From: Pseudomonas grimontii
Lineage (GTDB): Bacteria > Pseudomonadota > Gammaproteobacteria > Pseudomonadales > Pseudomonadaceae
NCBI RefSeq assembly: GCF_007858185.1
Contig: NZ_VFES01000011.1
Span: 1 to 64,000, forward strand
DNA: 64,000 nt
Direction: 5' to 3'
Below the pieces are notes generated by a model. That model was not told the origin of the DNA and made no database searches. It saw only the letters and a program-made list of their open reading frames with translations. The position numbers were made by a program, and so were the translations under genes. The stretch's first letter is position 1. The number at the start of each line of letters is the position of its first letter. Below are positions 33,319 to 43,244 of the stretch, piece after piece.

Positions 33319-34365
33319 CTATTTTTTCCCTTCAAGTTTTTCGTAGGCTTTTTGCATAAGGACGTCGTAGTTGCCGTAGTCCTCGCCGTTATAGTTACGT
33401 GCCATGCCGGTAAAATCCTTGGCTTTCATGGCCTTCATCAATGCCGGGCTCTTGCTGCAAAAACCGAGGAACGCTTTTAGTTGGTTGCCGGCATTCACCT
33501 TTAATGCTGCCGAAAACTCAAACACCGTCTTGTAACCGCACGAGGCGAAGTTAAAACCCATGATCTGGAACATGCCCCACGAAGCCGACATAAGTGCAGC
33601 TTCCTGATCCAGCGCAAACGCGGTGGCCATGGTTTCCCAAGCCTTGGCCTGGTCCTTGTTATTCGCCTGCCACTGCGGCCCGGCCTTTTTCTTGTAGGGG
33701 TAGGACAGCAGCGGGTGCGCCTGGTCGTAAATGTGCTTGGTGTACTTGCGAAACAGGTGCCCTTCAAACGCGATCACCGGCAACTTGGCCGGACCGAACC
33801 CCGACCGCCCACCTGATTCCACAGTGGCGAAGGCCTTGATGATATTCACCGAAATACCGCTACCCAACTGCGTGGCGGCGTTCTGGAAGTCCGTTTCGCT
33901 GAGGGTCATGCCCCCGTCGCACGTGGCCTGGAGCATCAGTTGCCGGTTACGCCGCTCGGCCTCGATCATCGCGCGCATGCGGTCCAGGTACACATTGACC
34001 GTGGCCTGTACCGCATCGCCCTGGTTGTTGCCGAAGACGTTGAGAAATGTGGGAATACGCAAGTTCGGGAAGGCCTTCACCGGCACTTTCACTGCTTCTT
34101 CGATCAGGCTGTTGAAGGTGCGACCAGTGGGGTCGATTACGCCATCGGGGTGGGCGTATTTGAGATGGCGGAACTGGTATTGGCTGATGCACTGCACCAA
34201 CTGACCATCGGATTTGCCGTTTTCGGCCAACGGGAAACCCATCTTGGGAATGATCAAATTGAATAAGTATTGGATGCACTGCACATCGGCGGGCAAGTTG
34301 CGGGCTTTACCGGGCGCACCTACCGAAGCACTGATAAGACGGGGTAACCCTTGCAGGCTTTTCAT
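33319..34365 (-). CDS. N-acetylmuramidase (DUF3380-type) with N-terminal peptidoglycan-binding-like domain
   Basis: 348 residues with no signal peptide. The N-terminal 90 residues look like the peptidoglycan-binding-like module of T6SS-linked hydrolases (LPADVQCIQYLFNLI to PDGVIDPTGRTFNSL). The C-terminal 200 residues match the N-acetylmuramidase family: IKAFATVESGGRSGF (catalytic glutamate in VESGG), FEGHLFRKYTKHIYD, SASWGMFQIMGFNF and MARNYNGEDYGNYD. I prefer ATG 34365, 8 bases after AAGGA; another in-frame ATG at 34374 touches that sequence. Lack of a signal peptide implies export by a special route (T6SS, or lysis with a phage or pyocin), or cytoplasmic production for another purpose. It is coupled to the periplasmic gene downstream. 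Confidence 0.85.
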   Translation of the reverse strand: MKSLQGLPRLISASVGAPGKARNLPADVQCIQYLFNLIIPKMGFPLAENGKSDGQLVQCISQYQFRHLKYAHPDGVIDPTGRTFNSLIEEAVKVPVKAFPNLRIPTFLNVFGNNQGDAVQATVNVYLDRMRAMIEAERRNRQLMLQATCDGGMTLSETDFQNAATQLGSGISVNIIKAFATVESGGRSGFGPAKLPVIAFEGHLFRKYTKHIYDQAHPLLSYPYKKKAGPQWQANNKDQAKAWETMATAFALDQEAALMSASWGMFQIMGFNFASCGYKTVFEFSAALKVNAGNQLKAFLGFCSKSPALMKAMKAKDFTGMARNYNGEDYGNYDVLMQKAYEKLEGKK

Positions 34366-34603
34366 CACAGACATCCTTGTTAGTTAAAGAAGTGATAGCA
34401 CTTCAATATCAAGTCGGCGCCAATGTCATATTCTGAAACAAGTGGCCGGCGGAAACTAACAAGGCGGTTTGAGGTTGTCCAGAGAAGGCTTGGAAAGTTG
34501 TGAAACAGCCGTCATTGACTGCGCAATAAACCATCGGCAGTTGACTGAAAATAAGCAATTTGGATTTGAATCGAAGGGGGTGATGCAAGGGAAGAGCGTT
34601 ATG

Positions 34604-34715
34604 GAGGCAACCCCACCAGCCACACCCCGGCACACAATGTTCCCGCTGTGGCTGCTGCCTTCCGGCTCTGACCAGGTTCACGGGTAATCGTTGCGGGGGG
34701 ACCGATGGGGTCACC
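34604..34715 (-). ncRNA. ffs: 4.5S RNA (signal recognition particle RNA, small bacterial type)
   Basis: On the minus strand the conserved domain IV is plain: CCTGGTCAGAGCCGGAAGG followed by CAGCAGCC, the Ffh-binding helix with its GGAA tetraloop. The 5' end GGTGACCCCA pairs with the 3' end TGGGGTTGCC, giving a 112-base hairpin, the size of the E. coli molecule. CCGCAACG and GTGTGCCGGGGTG are also shared with other gammaproteobacterial 4.5S RNAs. Ends are estimated from the terminal helix. The rest of the gap 34366-34853 holds no gene I can support. Confidence 0.95.
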
Positions 34716-34853
34716 ATAACGACGCTGGCCTCTCGGCAAGCGGGGCCATTGTACCGATCTCATCGGAAGTTACAACCATTGGTGGCGGATTAAAAATATG
34801 ATGGGGTTCAAGCACTTGCCATGGCCATCAGCTTCCCCTCCCACATTGGCTGA

Positions 34854-36020
34854 TCATTGTGCCTGCAACACCTCATCCGCCCGGCCGCCCTCTTCCTGGA
34901 TCACCAGGTGGATGAAGTGCAGCTTGGCGATCACCGCCGGTGGCAACACGAACGGGTAGAAATCCGGCTGGCCCATGGCGCGGGACAGTTCATTGAGCAT
35001 GCCGGCCAGTTCGATCCAGGCGTTGACGAAGGACAGGAATGCCGCGCCGCCGGGATGTTCGGGGTCGTAGAGGGTAGTGAGGGGGAATGGCTGGTAATCC
35101 AGGTCCATCTCACGGGCGCTCATGCCAAAGCCCAGGGCGGTGTCGACGGCGTCCATCATGTGCAGGTAGTGCGCCCAGGTTTCGGCCCAGTCTTCCCACG
35201 GGTGCATGGTGGCGTAGGCACTGACGCTGGTTTGCTGCCAGTCGGGGCGTGGGCCGTTCTGGTAGTGCTGGTCGAGGGCGTCGGCGTAACTGGCGCGTTC
35301 GTCGCCGAACAGGTTGCGAAAAGGCTCCAGCCAGTGGCTGTTGGCGATCAGGCGATCCCAGTAATAGTGGCCGACCTCATGGCGAAAATGGCCCAGCAAG
35401 GTGCGGTAGGGTTCGCGCATCTGCACCCGGATTTTTTCGCGATGGGCGTCGTCGGCTTCCTTGATGTCGAGGGTGATCAGGCCGTTGGCATGCCCGGTCA
35501 TGGGCGCGTTGCCTTCCAGATCGATGCCGACGAAATCGAACGCCAGGCCGTTGTCCTCGTCAACGCTCTTGGGCACCACCTGCAGGCCGAGGCTGATCAA
35601 TTGCGCTACCAGCCGGCGCTTGGCGGTCTCCACCTTGCGCCAGCGCTCGGGGTTCTCCGGGACCGACAGGTCGGGAATGGTGCGGTTGAGGCTGCACGCC
35701 ACACACAGCGGCGCAGTGCTGTGGGCGGGAACCAACCAGTTACAGGCCGCCGCCGTCTCGAGGTTGGCACAACGGCGAAAAGCGCCGGCGTCGAGGTTGT
35801 CGTCTTGTAGCCAGGTGCCTTCCACAGGCCCGGGCTGCAGGGAGGACAAGCTGCTTTGCTGCGGCTGATAGCCCAGCAGCGCCTGGCAAGCCAGGCATTG
35901 GCTGTTGCGAAAGAACAGCGCTTGCCCGCACCGACACTGCCACACCTTGCTGCTGCGTGAGGTTTCGGCCATGAACGGTGCGGCGATGCGCGAACTGAGT
36001 TGCTCGAAGTAGCGGAACAT
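34854..36020 (-). CDS. Putative zinc-binding metallopeptidase (zinc-ribbon + Peptidase_Mx type)
   Basis: A 388-residue cytoplasmic protein. The N-terminal zinc ribbon (CRCGQALFFRNSQCLAC) lies near residues 30-50. A further cysteine pair occurs in CNWLVPAHSTAPLCVAC. The metallopeptidase signature HEVGH is in GHFRHEVGHYYWDRL, with a downstream glutamate-rich EDWAETWAHYLHMMD likely supplying the third zinc ligand. The family is widespread but its substrate is unknown. The start is ATG 36020, 8 bases after AGGGAG; another ATG at 36026 is too close to the ribosome site. Confidence 0.88.
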   Translation of the reverse strand: MFRYFEQLSSRIAAPFMAETSRSSKVWQCRCGQALFFRNSQCLACQALLGYQPQQSSLSSLQPGPVEGTWLQDDNLDAGAFRRCANLETAAACNWLVPAHSTAPLCVACSLNRTIPDLSVPENPERWRKVETAKRRLVAQLISLGLQVVPKSVDEDNGLAFDFVGIDLEGNAPMTGHANGLITLDIKEADDAHREKIRVQMREPYRTLLGHFRHEVGHYYWDRLIANSHWLEPFRNLFGDERASYADALDQHYQNGPRPDWQQTSVSAYATMHPWEDWAETWAHYLHMMDAVDTALGFGMSAREMDLDYQPFPLTTLYDPEHPGGAAFLSFVNAWIELAGMLNELSRAMGQPDFYPFVLPPAVIAKLHFIHLVIQEEGGRADEVLQAQ

Positions 36021-36085
36021 GACCATCTCTCCCTGGGTGACTGAGACTAGATCATTTAGGACTCAGGATCGTTCCACTTTCTTCA

Positions 36086-36155
36086 GGGGCTGCTTCGCAG
36101 CCCGGCGCGGGCGGTGCGACGATTCGACAAGCCCGCTCCCCCCCGGCGCGGCGTC
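36086..36155. repeat. REP-type element (GGGCTGC class)
   Basis: GGGGCTGCTTCGCAGCCC forms a short hairpin, followed by GGCGCGGGCGG and, inverted, CCCCCCCGGCGCGG at the right end. It lies between the metallopeptidase promoter and the ligA stop. It is related to the 22807-22905 pair. Confidence 0.7.
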
Positions 36156-38511
36156 AGACCGAAATGTTGTGTTTGGCAAGGAACGCGACAAAGGCCTCTT
36201 CGTCCAGCACCTTCAACCCCAGTTCGCTGGCCTTGGCCAGTTTTGAACCGGCACCTGGGCCCGCCACGACACAGTGGGTCTTGGCCGACACGGAACCGGC
36301 TACCTTGGCGCCGAGGCTTTCGAGCTTGTCCTTGGCCACGTCGCGGCTCATCAGCTCCAGGGAGCCGGTGAGCACCCAGGTATGCCCTGCTTCGGGCAGG
36401 CCTTCGACCACCTTCTTCTCGCTCTGCCAGTGCATGCCGAAATCCCGCAGTTGCTGTTCGATGGCCAGGGCGTGGCGGGCGTTGTCCGGGTTATCGAAAA
36501 ACTCCCGCACGGCCTTGGCCTGCTTCTCCGGCAACGCCTGGCGCATGTCGAGCCAGTCCGCCTTGATTACGCCTTCCAGGCTGGCGAACTTATCCGCGAG
36601 CTTCTGCGCGGCGCCGGGTCCTACAGAGGGTACGTGCAGCTTGTCGAGCAAACCGCCCAGGGTAGTGCTGGCGGCGAACTCGGCACTCAGCTCACCCTGA
36701 TCCTGCAATTGCAGGCCGCATTCATCAGGCGACAACAGCGCGCCGATCACGTCCTGGTTATGACTGTCTTCGAAGAAGCTGTGGATCTCATGCGCCACTT
36801 CCAGGCCCACATCCGGCAGGTACGTCAGCACTTGCGGCAAGGCCTTCTGCACACGCTCAAGGGACGCCAGCGAGCGCGCCAGCACCTTGGCCGTCTCTTC
36901 GCCCACGTCAGGAATGCCCAGTGCGTAGATAAAACGCGCCAGGGTCGGGGTCTTGCTGTTTTCGATGGCGGTGATCAGTTTCTTGCTGGATATATCGGCA
37001 AAGCCTTCCAGGTCGATGATCTGCTCGTACTTGAGTTTGTAGAGGTCGGCCGGCGAACCGATGAGTTTTTCATCCACCAGTTGCTCGATGGTTTTGTCAC
37101 CGAGCCCGTCAATGTCCATGGCCCGGCGCGAGACGAAATGGATAATCGCCTGCTTGAGCTGCGCACCACAGGCCAGACGCCCGACGCAGCGGTACACCGC
37201 GCCTTCGCTGAGGGTTTCCTTGCCCTTGCTGCGCTTGACCAGCTGGGTGCGCTCCACATGGGAGCCGCACACGGGGCAGCGCTCAGGGATCGGCACCGCA
37301 CGGGCGTTTTCCGGGCGGCGTTCGAGGACCACCGAAACCACCTGCGGGATGACATCGCCGGCGCGGCGGATGATCACGGTGTCGCCGATCTTCACGCCCA
37401 GCCGCGCGACTTCATCCATGTTATGCAGGGTGGCGTTGGACACGGTCACGCCCGCAACCTTGACCGGTTTCAAGCGCGCCACCGGCGTCACGGCGCCGGT
37501 ACGGCCGACCTGGAACTCCACGTCGAGCAACTCGGTGAGTTCTTCCATGGCCGGGAATTTGTGCGCGATGGCCCAACGCGGTTCGCGGGCGCGGAAGCCC
37601 AGTTCACGCTGCGAGGCAATGCTGTTGACCTTGAACACCACGCCATCGATTTCATACGGCAGGCTGTTACGTCGCTCGCCGATATCGCGGTAGTAATCCA
37701 GGCAATCCTGAATGCCCTTGGCCAGCTTCAATTCACGGCTGATGGGCATGCCCCATTTCTGCAACTGCTGCAGGTTGCCGATATGGGTATCGCTGATGTC
37801 GGTGGTCACGCCATAGCAGCAGAATTCCAACGGGCGGCTGGCGGTGATCTTCGAGTCCAGTTGGCGCAAGCTGCCGGCCGCCGCGTTGCGCGGGTTGGCG
37901 AAGGTCTTGCCGCCGACTTCCAGTTGCGAGGCGTTGAGCCGCTCGAAACCGGCCTTGGACATAAATACCTCGCCGCGCACTTCCAGGGTCGCGGGCCAGC
38001 CGCTGCCCTGCAGTTTCAACGGGATATTGCGCACGGTACGCACGTTGACGCTGATGTCTTCGCCGGTGGTGCCGTCGCCTCGGGTGGCGCCGCGTACCAA
38101 TTCGCCATCCTGGTAAAGCAGGCTGACCGCGAGGCCATCCAGCTTCGGCTCGCAGCTGTACTCCACCGCCGCGCCACCGCCAAACAGATCGCCCACCGGC
38201 AGGTCGAGACCCTCGGTGACCCGGCGATCAAACTCAAGCATGGTGGTTTCATCAAACGCGTTGCCCAGGCTGAGCATCGGGATCTCGTGGCGCACCTGGG
38301 TAAAGGCCGACAGCGCCGCACTGCCGACCCGCTGCGTCGGCGAATCACGCGTTACCAGGTCCGGATGCTCGGCCTCCAGGGCCTTGAGTTCGTGGAACAG
38401 CCGGTCGTACTCGGCGTCCGGGATGCTCGGCTCGTCGAGCACGTGGTAACGGTAGTTGTGCTGATCCAGTTCAGCGCGCAGTTCGAGGATGCGGGTGTGG
38501 GCGGCGGTCAT
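36154..38511 (-). CDS. ligA: NAD-dependent DNA ligase
   Basis: 785 residues. The adenylation lysine is in EPKLDG (K123). The oligonucleotide-binding fold has GRTGAVTPVARL. The zinc finger has CPVCGSHVER and CVGRLACG, followed by helix-hairpin-helix repeats and a C-terminal BRCT domain (TWVLTGSLELMSRDVAKDKL). ATG 38511 (MTAAHTRILELR) fits the family; 7 extra codons upstream are open. Part of the conserved smc-zipA-ligA order on the minus strand. Confidence 0.96.
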   Translation of the reverse strand: MTAAHTRILELRAELDQHNYRYHVLDEPSIPDAEYDRLFHELKALEAEHPDLVTRDSPTQRVGSAALSAFTQVRHEIPMLSLGNAFDETTMLEFDRRVTEGLDLPVGDLFGGGAAVEYSCEPKLDGLAVSLLYQDGELVRGATRGDGTTGEDISVNVRTVRNIPLKLQGSGWPATLEVRGEVFMSKAGFERLNASQLEVGGKTFANPRNAAAGSLRQLDSKITASRPLEFCCYGVTTDISDTHIGNLQQLQKWGMPISRELKLAKGIQDCLDYYRDIGERRNSLPYEIDGVVFKVNSIASQRELGFRAREPRWAIAHKFPAMEELTELLDVEFQVGRTGAVTPVARLKPVKVAGVTVSNATLHNMDEVARLGVKIGDTVIIRRAGDVIPQVVSVVLERRPENARAVPIPERCPVCGSHVERTQLVKRSKGKETLSEGAVYRCVGRLACGAQLKQAIIHFVSRRAMDIDGLGDKTIEQLVDEKLIGSPADLYKLKYEQIIDLEGFADISSKKLITAIENSKTPTLARFIYALGIPDVGEETAKVLARSLASLERVQKALPQVLTYLPDVGLEVAHEIHSFFEDSHNQDVIGALLSPDECGLQLQDQGELSAEFAASTTLGGLLDKLHVPSVGPGAAQKLADKFASLEGVIKADWLDMRQALPEKQAKAVREFFDNPDNARHALAIEQQLRDFGMHWQSEKKVVEGLPEAGHTWVLTGSLELMSRDVAKDKLESLGAKVAGSVSAKTHCVVAGPGAGSKLAKASELGLKVLDEEAFVAFLAKHNISV

Positions 38512-38597
38512 CGGTGTTCTCTCATAAAGCAAAAGAGCAGCCGAAGCTGCTCAAATGTTGGTGCGCTTATTCTAATGACAACGCTGGGAACCAATCC

Positions 38598-39461
38598 TCA
38601 GCGTTTCTGTGTCAGGGCGCGACGCTCGAATTCGACGATGCGCTGACGGTAGTGTTCGATGGTCTGGGCGGTCAGGACGCTGCGTTGGTCGTCCTTGAGC
38701 TCGCCGTTGAGTTCCTGGGACAGCTTGCGGGCGGCGGCCACCATCACGTCGAACGCTTGTTTCGGGTGACGCGGGCCCGGCAGGCCGAGGAAGAAACTCA
38801 CCGCCGGCGTGCTGAACAGGTCGATGTCGTCCAGGTCGAAGGTGCCTGGCTTGACCGCGTTGGCCATGGAGAACAGCACTTCGCCGTTGCCGGCCATGCT
38901 TTCGTGGCGGTGGAAAATATCCATCTCGCCAAAACGCAGGCCGCTTTCGAGGATGTTCTGCAACAGCGCCGGCCCCTTGAAGCCGGCGGCGTCGCGGCAG
39001 ATCACGCTGATCACCAGCACTTCTTCGGCGGCAGGCTGATCGTTGACCGTTTGGCGCGGCGCATTCTTGCCGGCGTTTTCATCCGGAAAATCATCGTCGC
39101 GGCTGCTGAAGCTCGGGCCTTCATCCACGTCGAGGTTGAGGTCACCCTGATGCGGTTCGGCAACGGCTGCGCTGGCGCGTTTGCCACGCTTGGAGGACGG
39201 CTCGCGGGCTTCACGCAGCGGCGCGCTCATCGACGGCAAATCGTGCTCGTCCAATTGCGGCTCTTTGTGGGTATCCAGCACACGGGGCGGCCCCAGCAGC
39301 TCGGCGCTGCCGTCGTCGTCGGGCAAGTTGGACAGGTTGCGGTCCAGACGGAATTTGAGCTTGCCCTTGCCACCGCGCATGCGGCGCCAGCCATCAAAAA
39401 GAATACCGGCAATGACAATGATGCCGATGACGATCAGCCACTCGCGCAGACCGATTTCCAT
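38598..39461 (-). CDS. zipA: Cell division protein ZipA
   Basis: 287 residues: a single N-terminal membrane anchor (LREWLIVIGIIVIAGILF), a basic then acidic flexible linker rich in charged residues and proline, and a C-terminal FtsZ-binding domain (VISVICRDAAGFKG to QTIEHYRQRIVEFE). It tethers FtsZ to the membrane at the division site. ATG 39461 is the family start. It lies 292 bases after smc and 86 before ligA. Confidence 0.95.
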   Translation of the reverse strand: MEIGLREWLIVIGIIVIAGILFDGWRRMRGGKGKLKFRLDRNLSNLPDDDGSAELLGPPRVLDTHKEPQLDEHDLPSMSAPLREAREPSSKRGKRASAAVAEPHQGDLNLDVDEGPSFSSRDDDFPDENAGKNAPRQTVNDQPAAEEVLVISVICRDAAGFKGPALLQNILESGLRFGEMDIFHRHESMAGNGEVLFSMANAVKPGTFDLDDIDLFSTPAVSFFLGLPGPRHPKQAFDVMVAAARKLSQELNGELKDDQRSVLTAQTIEHYRQRIVEFERRALTQKR

Positions 39462-39685
39462 GTAATCCCGTGCCTCTAATAAAAAATGCTGAAAAATAAG
39501 GGGTTTAGCACCGTGCAAACCGCTTTAAAACGTGGCGCCAACTCTATGTTCTGACTGACGTTTTGCCCACGCATACGAAAAATTGACATTAAACTAGCAC
39601 GACCAAAGATAACTTTACACAGTTGACGCGAAATGTGTCGAATTGCCAGCTTTCAGGCATAGTAGGCAATCTCCTACAGCAGGCG

Positions 39686-39753
39686 CCGACTGTGAGCTAC
39701 AAGCCCTGAGCTACAAGCTTCAAGCCAACTCACTTGCCGCTTGAAGCTTGCCG
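39686..39753. repeat. AGCTTCA-family repeat forming a hairpin between smc and zipA
   Basis: Imperfect 7-base units (GAGCTACAAGC, AGCTACA, AGCTTCA) are followed by an inverted copy (GCCGCTTGAAGCTTG) ending at the smc stop. CAAGCTTCAAGC pairs with GCTTGAAGCTTG. The same family occurs at about 10008-10090 and 52641-52726. Confidence 0.7.
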
Positions 39754-42700
39754 CTAGGCGTCCACCATCGCCATCGCTTCTTCGACATCCACTGCAACCA
39801 AACGTGAACAGCCCGGTTCATGCATTGTCACCCCCATCAACTGATCAGCCATTTCCATGGCGATCTTGTTGTGGGTGATATAGATGAACTGCACCGTCTG
39901 GGACATCTCCTTGACCAGTCGCGCATAGCGTCCAACGTTAGCGTCATCCAGCGGAGCGTCAACTTCATCGAGCATGCAGAACGGTGCCGGGTTCAACTTG
40001 AAGATGGCAAACACCAGGGCCAACGCGGTCAGGGCTTTCTCGCCGCCGGACAACAAATGGATGGTGCTGTTCTTCTTGCCCGGAGGCCGCGCCATGATCG
40101 TTACCCCTGTATCGAGTAGATCTTCGCCCGTCAGTTCCAAGTAAGCGCTGCCACCACCGAAAACTTTCGGGAATAACGCCTGTAAACCGCCATTAATCTG
40201 ATCAAAGGTATCTTTGAAGCGGTTGCGGGTTTCCTTGTCGATCTTGCGGATCACGTTTTCCAGGGTGTCCAGGGCTTCCACCAGGTCGGCGTCCTGGGCA
40301 TCCAGATAACGTTTGCGCTCGGACTGCTGTTGGTACTCATCGATGGCCGCGAGGTTGATCGCGCCAAGTCGCTGGATACGTGCGGCAATCCGTTCAAGTT
40401 CTTCTTCGGCGTCTTTCTCATTGGCCTGGGCGGTCAAGGTATTGAGCACGCCGTGCAAGTCGTAGCCGTCTTCGAGCAATTGGTCTTGCAGGGTCTTGCG
40501 GCGCACGGTGAGGGCTTGCCATTCCATGCGCTGTTGTTCGAGCTGGCCGCGAATCAGCTGGGATTGCTGCTCGGCCTGGGTCCGGCGTTTTTCCGCATCG
40601 CGCAGTTCGCGGTCGGCGTCTTCCAGGGCGATCTGAGCGGTCTTGAGTTCTTCGTCGACGGTCATGCGCTTGTCGAGCAACTCTTCAAGCTTGAGGCGCA
40701 ACTCTTCCAGCGGCGCTTCGCCCTCCTCCAGGTTGAGGCTCAGTTGCTCGCGCTTTTCGGTCAGGCGCTCGGACTGCATCTCCAGGCGTTCAAGGGCCTG
40801 GGCAGTGGAATTGTGCTGGGCCTTGAGCGAACCCAGGCGCACGGCCAATTGGTGGGCGTGATCCTTGTGCTGGCGGGCTTCCTGGCGCACGCGGTCGAGG
40901 CGTTCGCGCAGGCTGTCGCGCTGGGCCAGCAGCAGTTCGCGCTGCTCGGTGTCCAGGGCCATGCTGTCGAGGGCTTCCTGCAGCTGCAGGCGTGCTTCGC
41001 CGATCTGTTCGTGTTCCAGGGCGCGCTGCTCGCCCATCTCGGCCACTTCCTCATCCAGACGGGTACGGCGCAGGGTCAGTTGCTCGGCCTTGGCTTTGCT
41101 CGCGGAGAGCTGGGCTTTCAATTCGCCTTGCTGGCGCGCTTCGTCCTGCAACAGGCGGCGCAGGTGTTCGCGGCCGGTCTCTTGCTGGCGCTGGGTGGCG
41201 CGCAGGGTTTGCAGTTCGGTTTCAAGACTTTCCAGGGTGGCCTCGCGCTCTTCACGCTCGGCGATCAGGTTGACGATTTCCTGGCCACGGGCCAGAACGC
41301 CGCTTTCCGCTTCACTGGCGCGGCGCACTCGCAGGAAGTGGCGGCCAACCCAGTAACCGTCGCGGCTGATCAGGCTTTCGCCGGCAGCCAGTTGACCGCG
41401 CTGGGCCAGGGCCTGCTCCAGGGTATCCACTGGTTTGACCTGGCCCAGCCACGGCGACAGGTCAATCGCCGCCTCGACCTTATCCAGCAGGCTGCCCGGC
41501 ACTCGCGTGCCATCAGCGGCGGGGCTGAGCAAACGCAGATCGCCTTGGGCGAAACCGGCCAGGTCAAAGCCACCAAAATCGTCCACCAGGACGGCTTGCA
41601 GGTCGGCACCTAAAACGGTCTCTACCGCCAGTTCCCAACCGGCTTCAACTTTCAAGCCTTCGGCCAAGCGCGGACGTTCGGCCAGGTGCTGATCACGCAG
41701 CCATTCGGCGGTGCCGGTGCCTGGGTCCAACGCCGCTTGCTGCAAGGCCTCAAGGGACGCGAGTCGGCCATTAAGCCGCTGCAAGTCGCCCTGGGCCTGC
41801 TGCTGGGCCTGGGTCGCCTGTTGCAGTTGCTGACGCAGTTGCTCCAGGCGCTCCACTTGTTGTTCTTCGCTGGCTTCCAGCTCTTCCAGGGTCATTTCGC
41901 TTTCGGCCAGTTGCTCACTGAGCTCCATGATCGCCGCGTCTTCCGGGTCGGCGGCAAGCAACACGCGCTCTTCCTGCAGACGACGCTGGCGCTCGGCCAG
42001 GCGCTCCATGCTGGTTTCCAGTTGCTGGATGCGCGACTGCTGCACCTCGGCCTGGCGTCGCGGTTCGGCGGATTGCAGGTTGAAGGCGTCCCACTGCTCC
42101 TGCCAGCCGTGCATGGTGGTTTCGGATTCTTCCAGCGCGGCGGCGGCCTCTTCGGCGGCGGCGTTGGTGATCTCCTGCTCGGGGGTGAGCATGTCCAGCT
42201 CTTCGCCCAACGTCAGCAGCAAGGTGCGGTCGTGGCCGAGGTGGGATTCGGTTTCCAGGCGTGCGCGTTCGGCTTCTTTCAAATCGTCCTGCAACTGACG
42301 CAAGCGCTGCTGGCCGTGCTGGATGCTTTGCTCGACCCGGGCAATATCGCCGCCCACCGAATAGAAGCGGCCCTGCACCAGATTGAAGCGTTCGGACAGG
42401 TCATGATGCCCGTCGCGCAGGCGCTCGATGGCGGCGTCGGCATTGCGCTGCTCGGCCACCAGCGCTTCAAAGCTGATTTCCTGGGTGCCAATGATCGCTT
42501 CGCGCTGGCCCACCTGCTCGTTCAACGCCTGCCAGCGCAGGGCCGACAGTTGCGCCTTCAACTGGCGCTCTTCGCCCTTGTATTCCTGATACTTCTCGGC
42601 GGCCTGGGCCTGGCGGTGCAGGCGCTCCAACTGGCGCTCCAGCTCTTCGCGCAGGTCGGTGAGGCGGGCAAGGTTTTCATGGGTGCGGCGGATACGGTTT

Positions 42701-43242
42701 TCGGTCTCGCGGCGGCGCTCCTTGTACTTGGAGATACCGGCCGCCTCCTCGATAAAGTTGCGCAGGTCTTCGGGCTTGGCTTCGATCAGCTTGGAGATCA
42801 TGCCCTGCTCGATGATCGAATAGCTGCGCGGGCCCAGGCCGGTGCCGAGGAAGATGTCGGTGATGTCCCGGCGTCGGCACTTGGTACCGTTGAGGAAGTA
42901 ACTGTTCTGGCTGTCGCGCGTCACCTTGCGGCGGATGGAGATTTCCGCGTAGGCCGCGTATTCGCCGATCAGGGTGCCGTCGGAGTTGTCGAACACCAGT
43001 TCGATGCTGGCCTGGCTCACCGGCTTGCGGCTGGTGGAGCCGTTGAAGATGACGTCGGTCATCGACTCGCCACGCAGGTTTTTTGCCGAGCTCTCGCCCA
43101 TCACCCAGCGTACGGCGTCGATGATGTTCGACTTGCCGCAGCCATTGGGCCCGACCACTGCCGCCATGTTACTGGGGAAGTTCACCGTGGTCGGGTCGAC
43201 GAAGGATTTGAACCCCGCCAGTTTGATGCACTTGAGCCGCAC
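39754..43242 (-). CDS. smc: Chromosome partition protein Smc
   Basis: A 1162-residue chromosome condensation ATPase. Walker A GPNGCGKSN is near residue 33. Long coiled coils (QQLQQATQAQQQ and similar) flank a hinge around 520-650. The C-terminal head has the ABC signature LLSGGEKALTALA and Walker B FCMLDEVDAPLDD. Length and arrangement are those of Pseudomonas Smc. It starts 3 bases after the upstream GntR gene's stop, so the two are probably co-transcribed. Confidence 0.97.
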   Translation of the reverse strand: MRLKCIKLAGFKSFVDPTTVNFPSNMAAVVGPNGCGKSNIIDAVRWVMGESSAKNLRGESMTDVIFNGSTSRKPVSQASIELVFDNSDGTLIGEYAAYAEISIRRKVTRDSQNSYFLNGTKCRRRDITDIFLGTGLGPRSYSIIEQGMISKLIEAKPEDLRNFIEEAAGISKYKERRRETENRIRRTHENLARLTDLREELERQLERLHRQAQAAEKYQEYKGEERQLKAQLSALRWQALNEQVGQREAIIGTQEISFEALVAEQRNADAAIERLRDGHHDLSERFNLVQGRFYSVGGDIARVEQSIQHGQQRLRQLQDDLKEAERARLETESHLGHDRTLLLTLGEELDMLTPEQEITNAAAEEAAAALEESETTMHGWQEQWDAFNLQSAEPRRQAEVQQSRIQQLETSMERLAERQRRLQEERVLLAADPEDAAIMELSEQLAESEMTLEELEASEEQQVERLEQLRQQLQQATQAQQQAQGDLQRLNGRLASLEALQQAALDPGTGTAEWLRDQHLAERPRLAEGLKVEAGWELAVETVLGADLQAVLVDDFGGFDLAGFAQGDLRLLSPAADGTRVPGSLLDKVEAAIDLSPWLGQVKPVDTLEQALAQRGQLAAGESLISRDGYWVGRHFLRVRRASEAESGVLARGQEIVNLIAEREEREATLESLETELQTLRATQRQQETGREHLRRLLQDEARQQGELKAQLSASKAKAEQLTLRRTRLDEEVAEMGEQRALEHEQIGEARLQLQEALDSMALDTEQRELLLAQRDSLRERLDRVRQEARQHKDHAHQLAVRLGSLKAQHNSTAQALERLEMQSERLTEKREQLSLNLEEGEAPLEELRLKLEELLDKRMTVDEELKTAQIALEDADRELRDAEKRRTQAEQQSQLIRGQLEQQRMEWQALTVRRKTLQDQLLEDGYDLHGVLNTLTAQANEKDAEEELERIAARIQRLGAINLAAIDEYQQQSERKRYLDAQDADLVEALDTLENVIRKIDKETRNRFKDTFDQINGGLQALFPKVFGGGSAYLELTGEDLLDTGVTIMARPPGKKNSTIHLLSGGEKALTALALVFAIFKLNPAPFCMLDEVDAPLDDANVGRYARLVKEMSQTVQFIYITHNKIAMEMADQLMGVTMHEPGCSRLVAVDVEEAMAMVDA

Positions 43243-43244
43243 GC

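Noticed and set aside
34409..34717. Open frames on both strands over the 4.5S RNA gene
   Set aside because: The region is explained by the SRP RNA, whose conserved helix and terminal stem are clear.
36274..38646. A 790-codon plus-strand open frame opposite ligA
   Set aside because: It is a third-position GC shadow of ligA with no start signal and no family resemblance.
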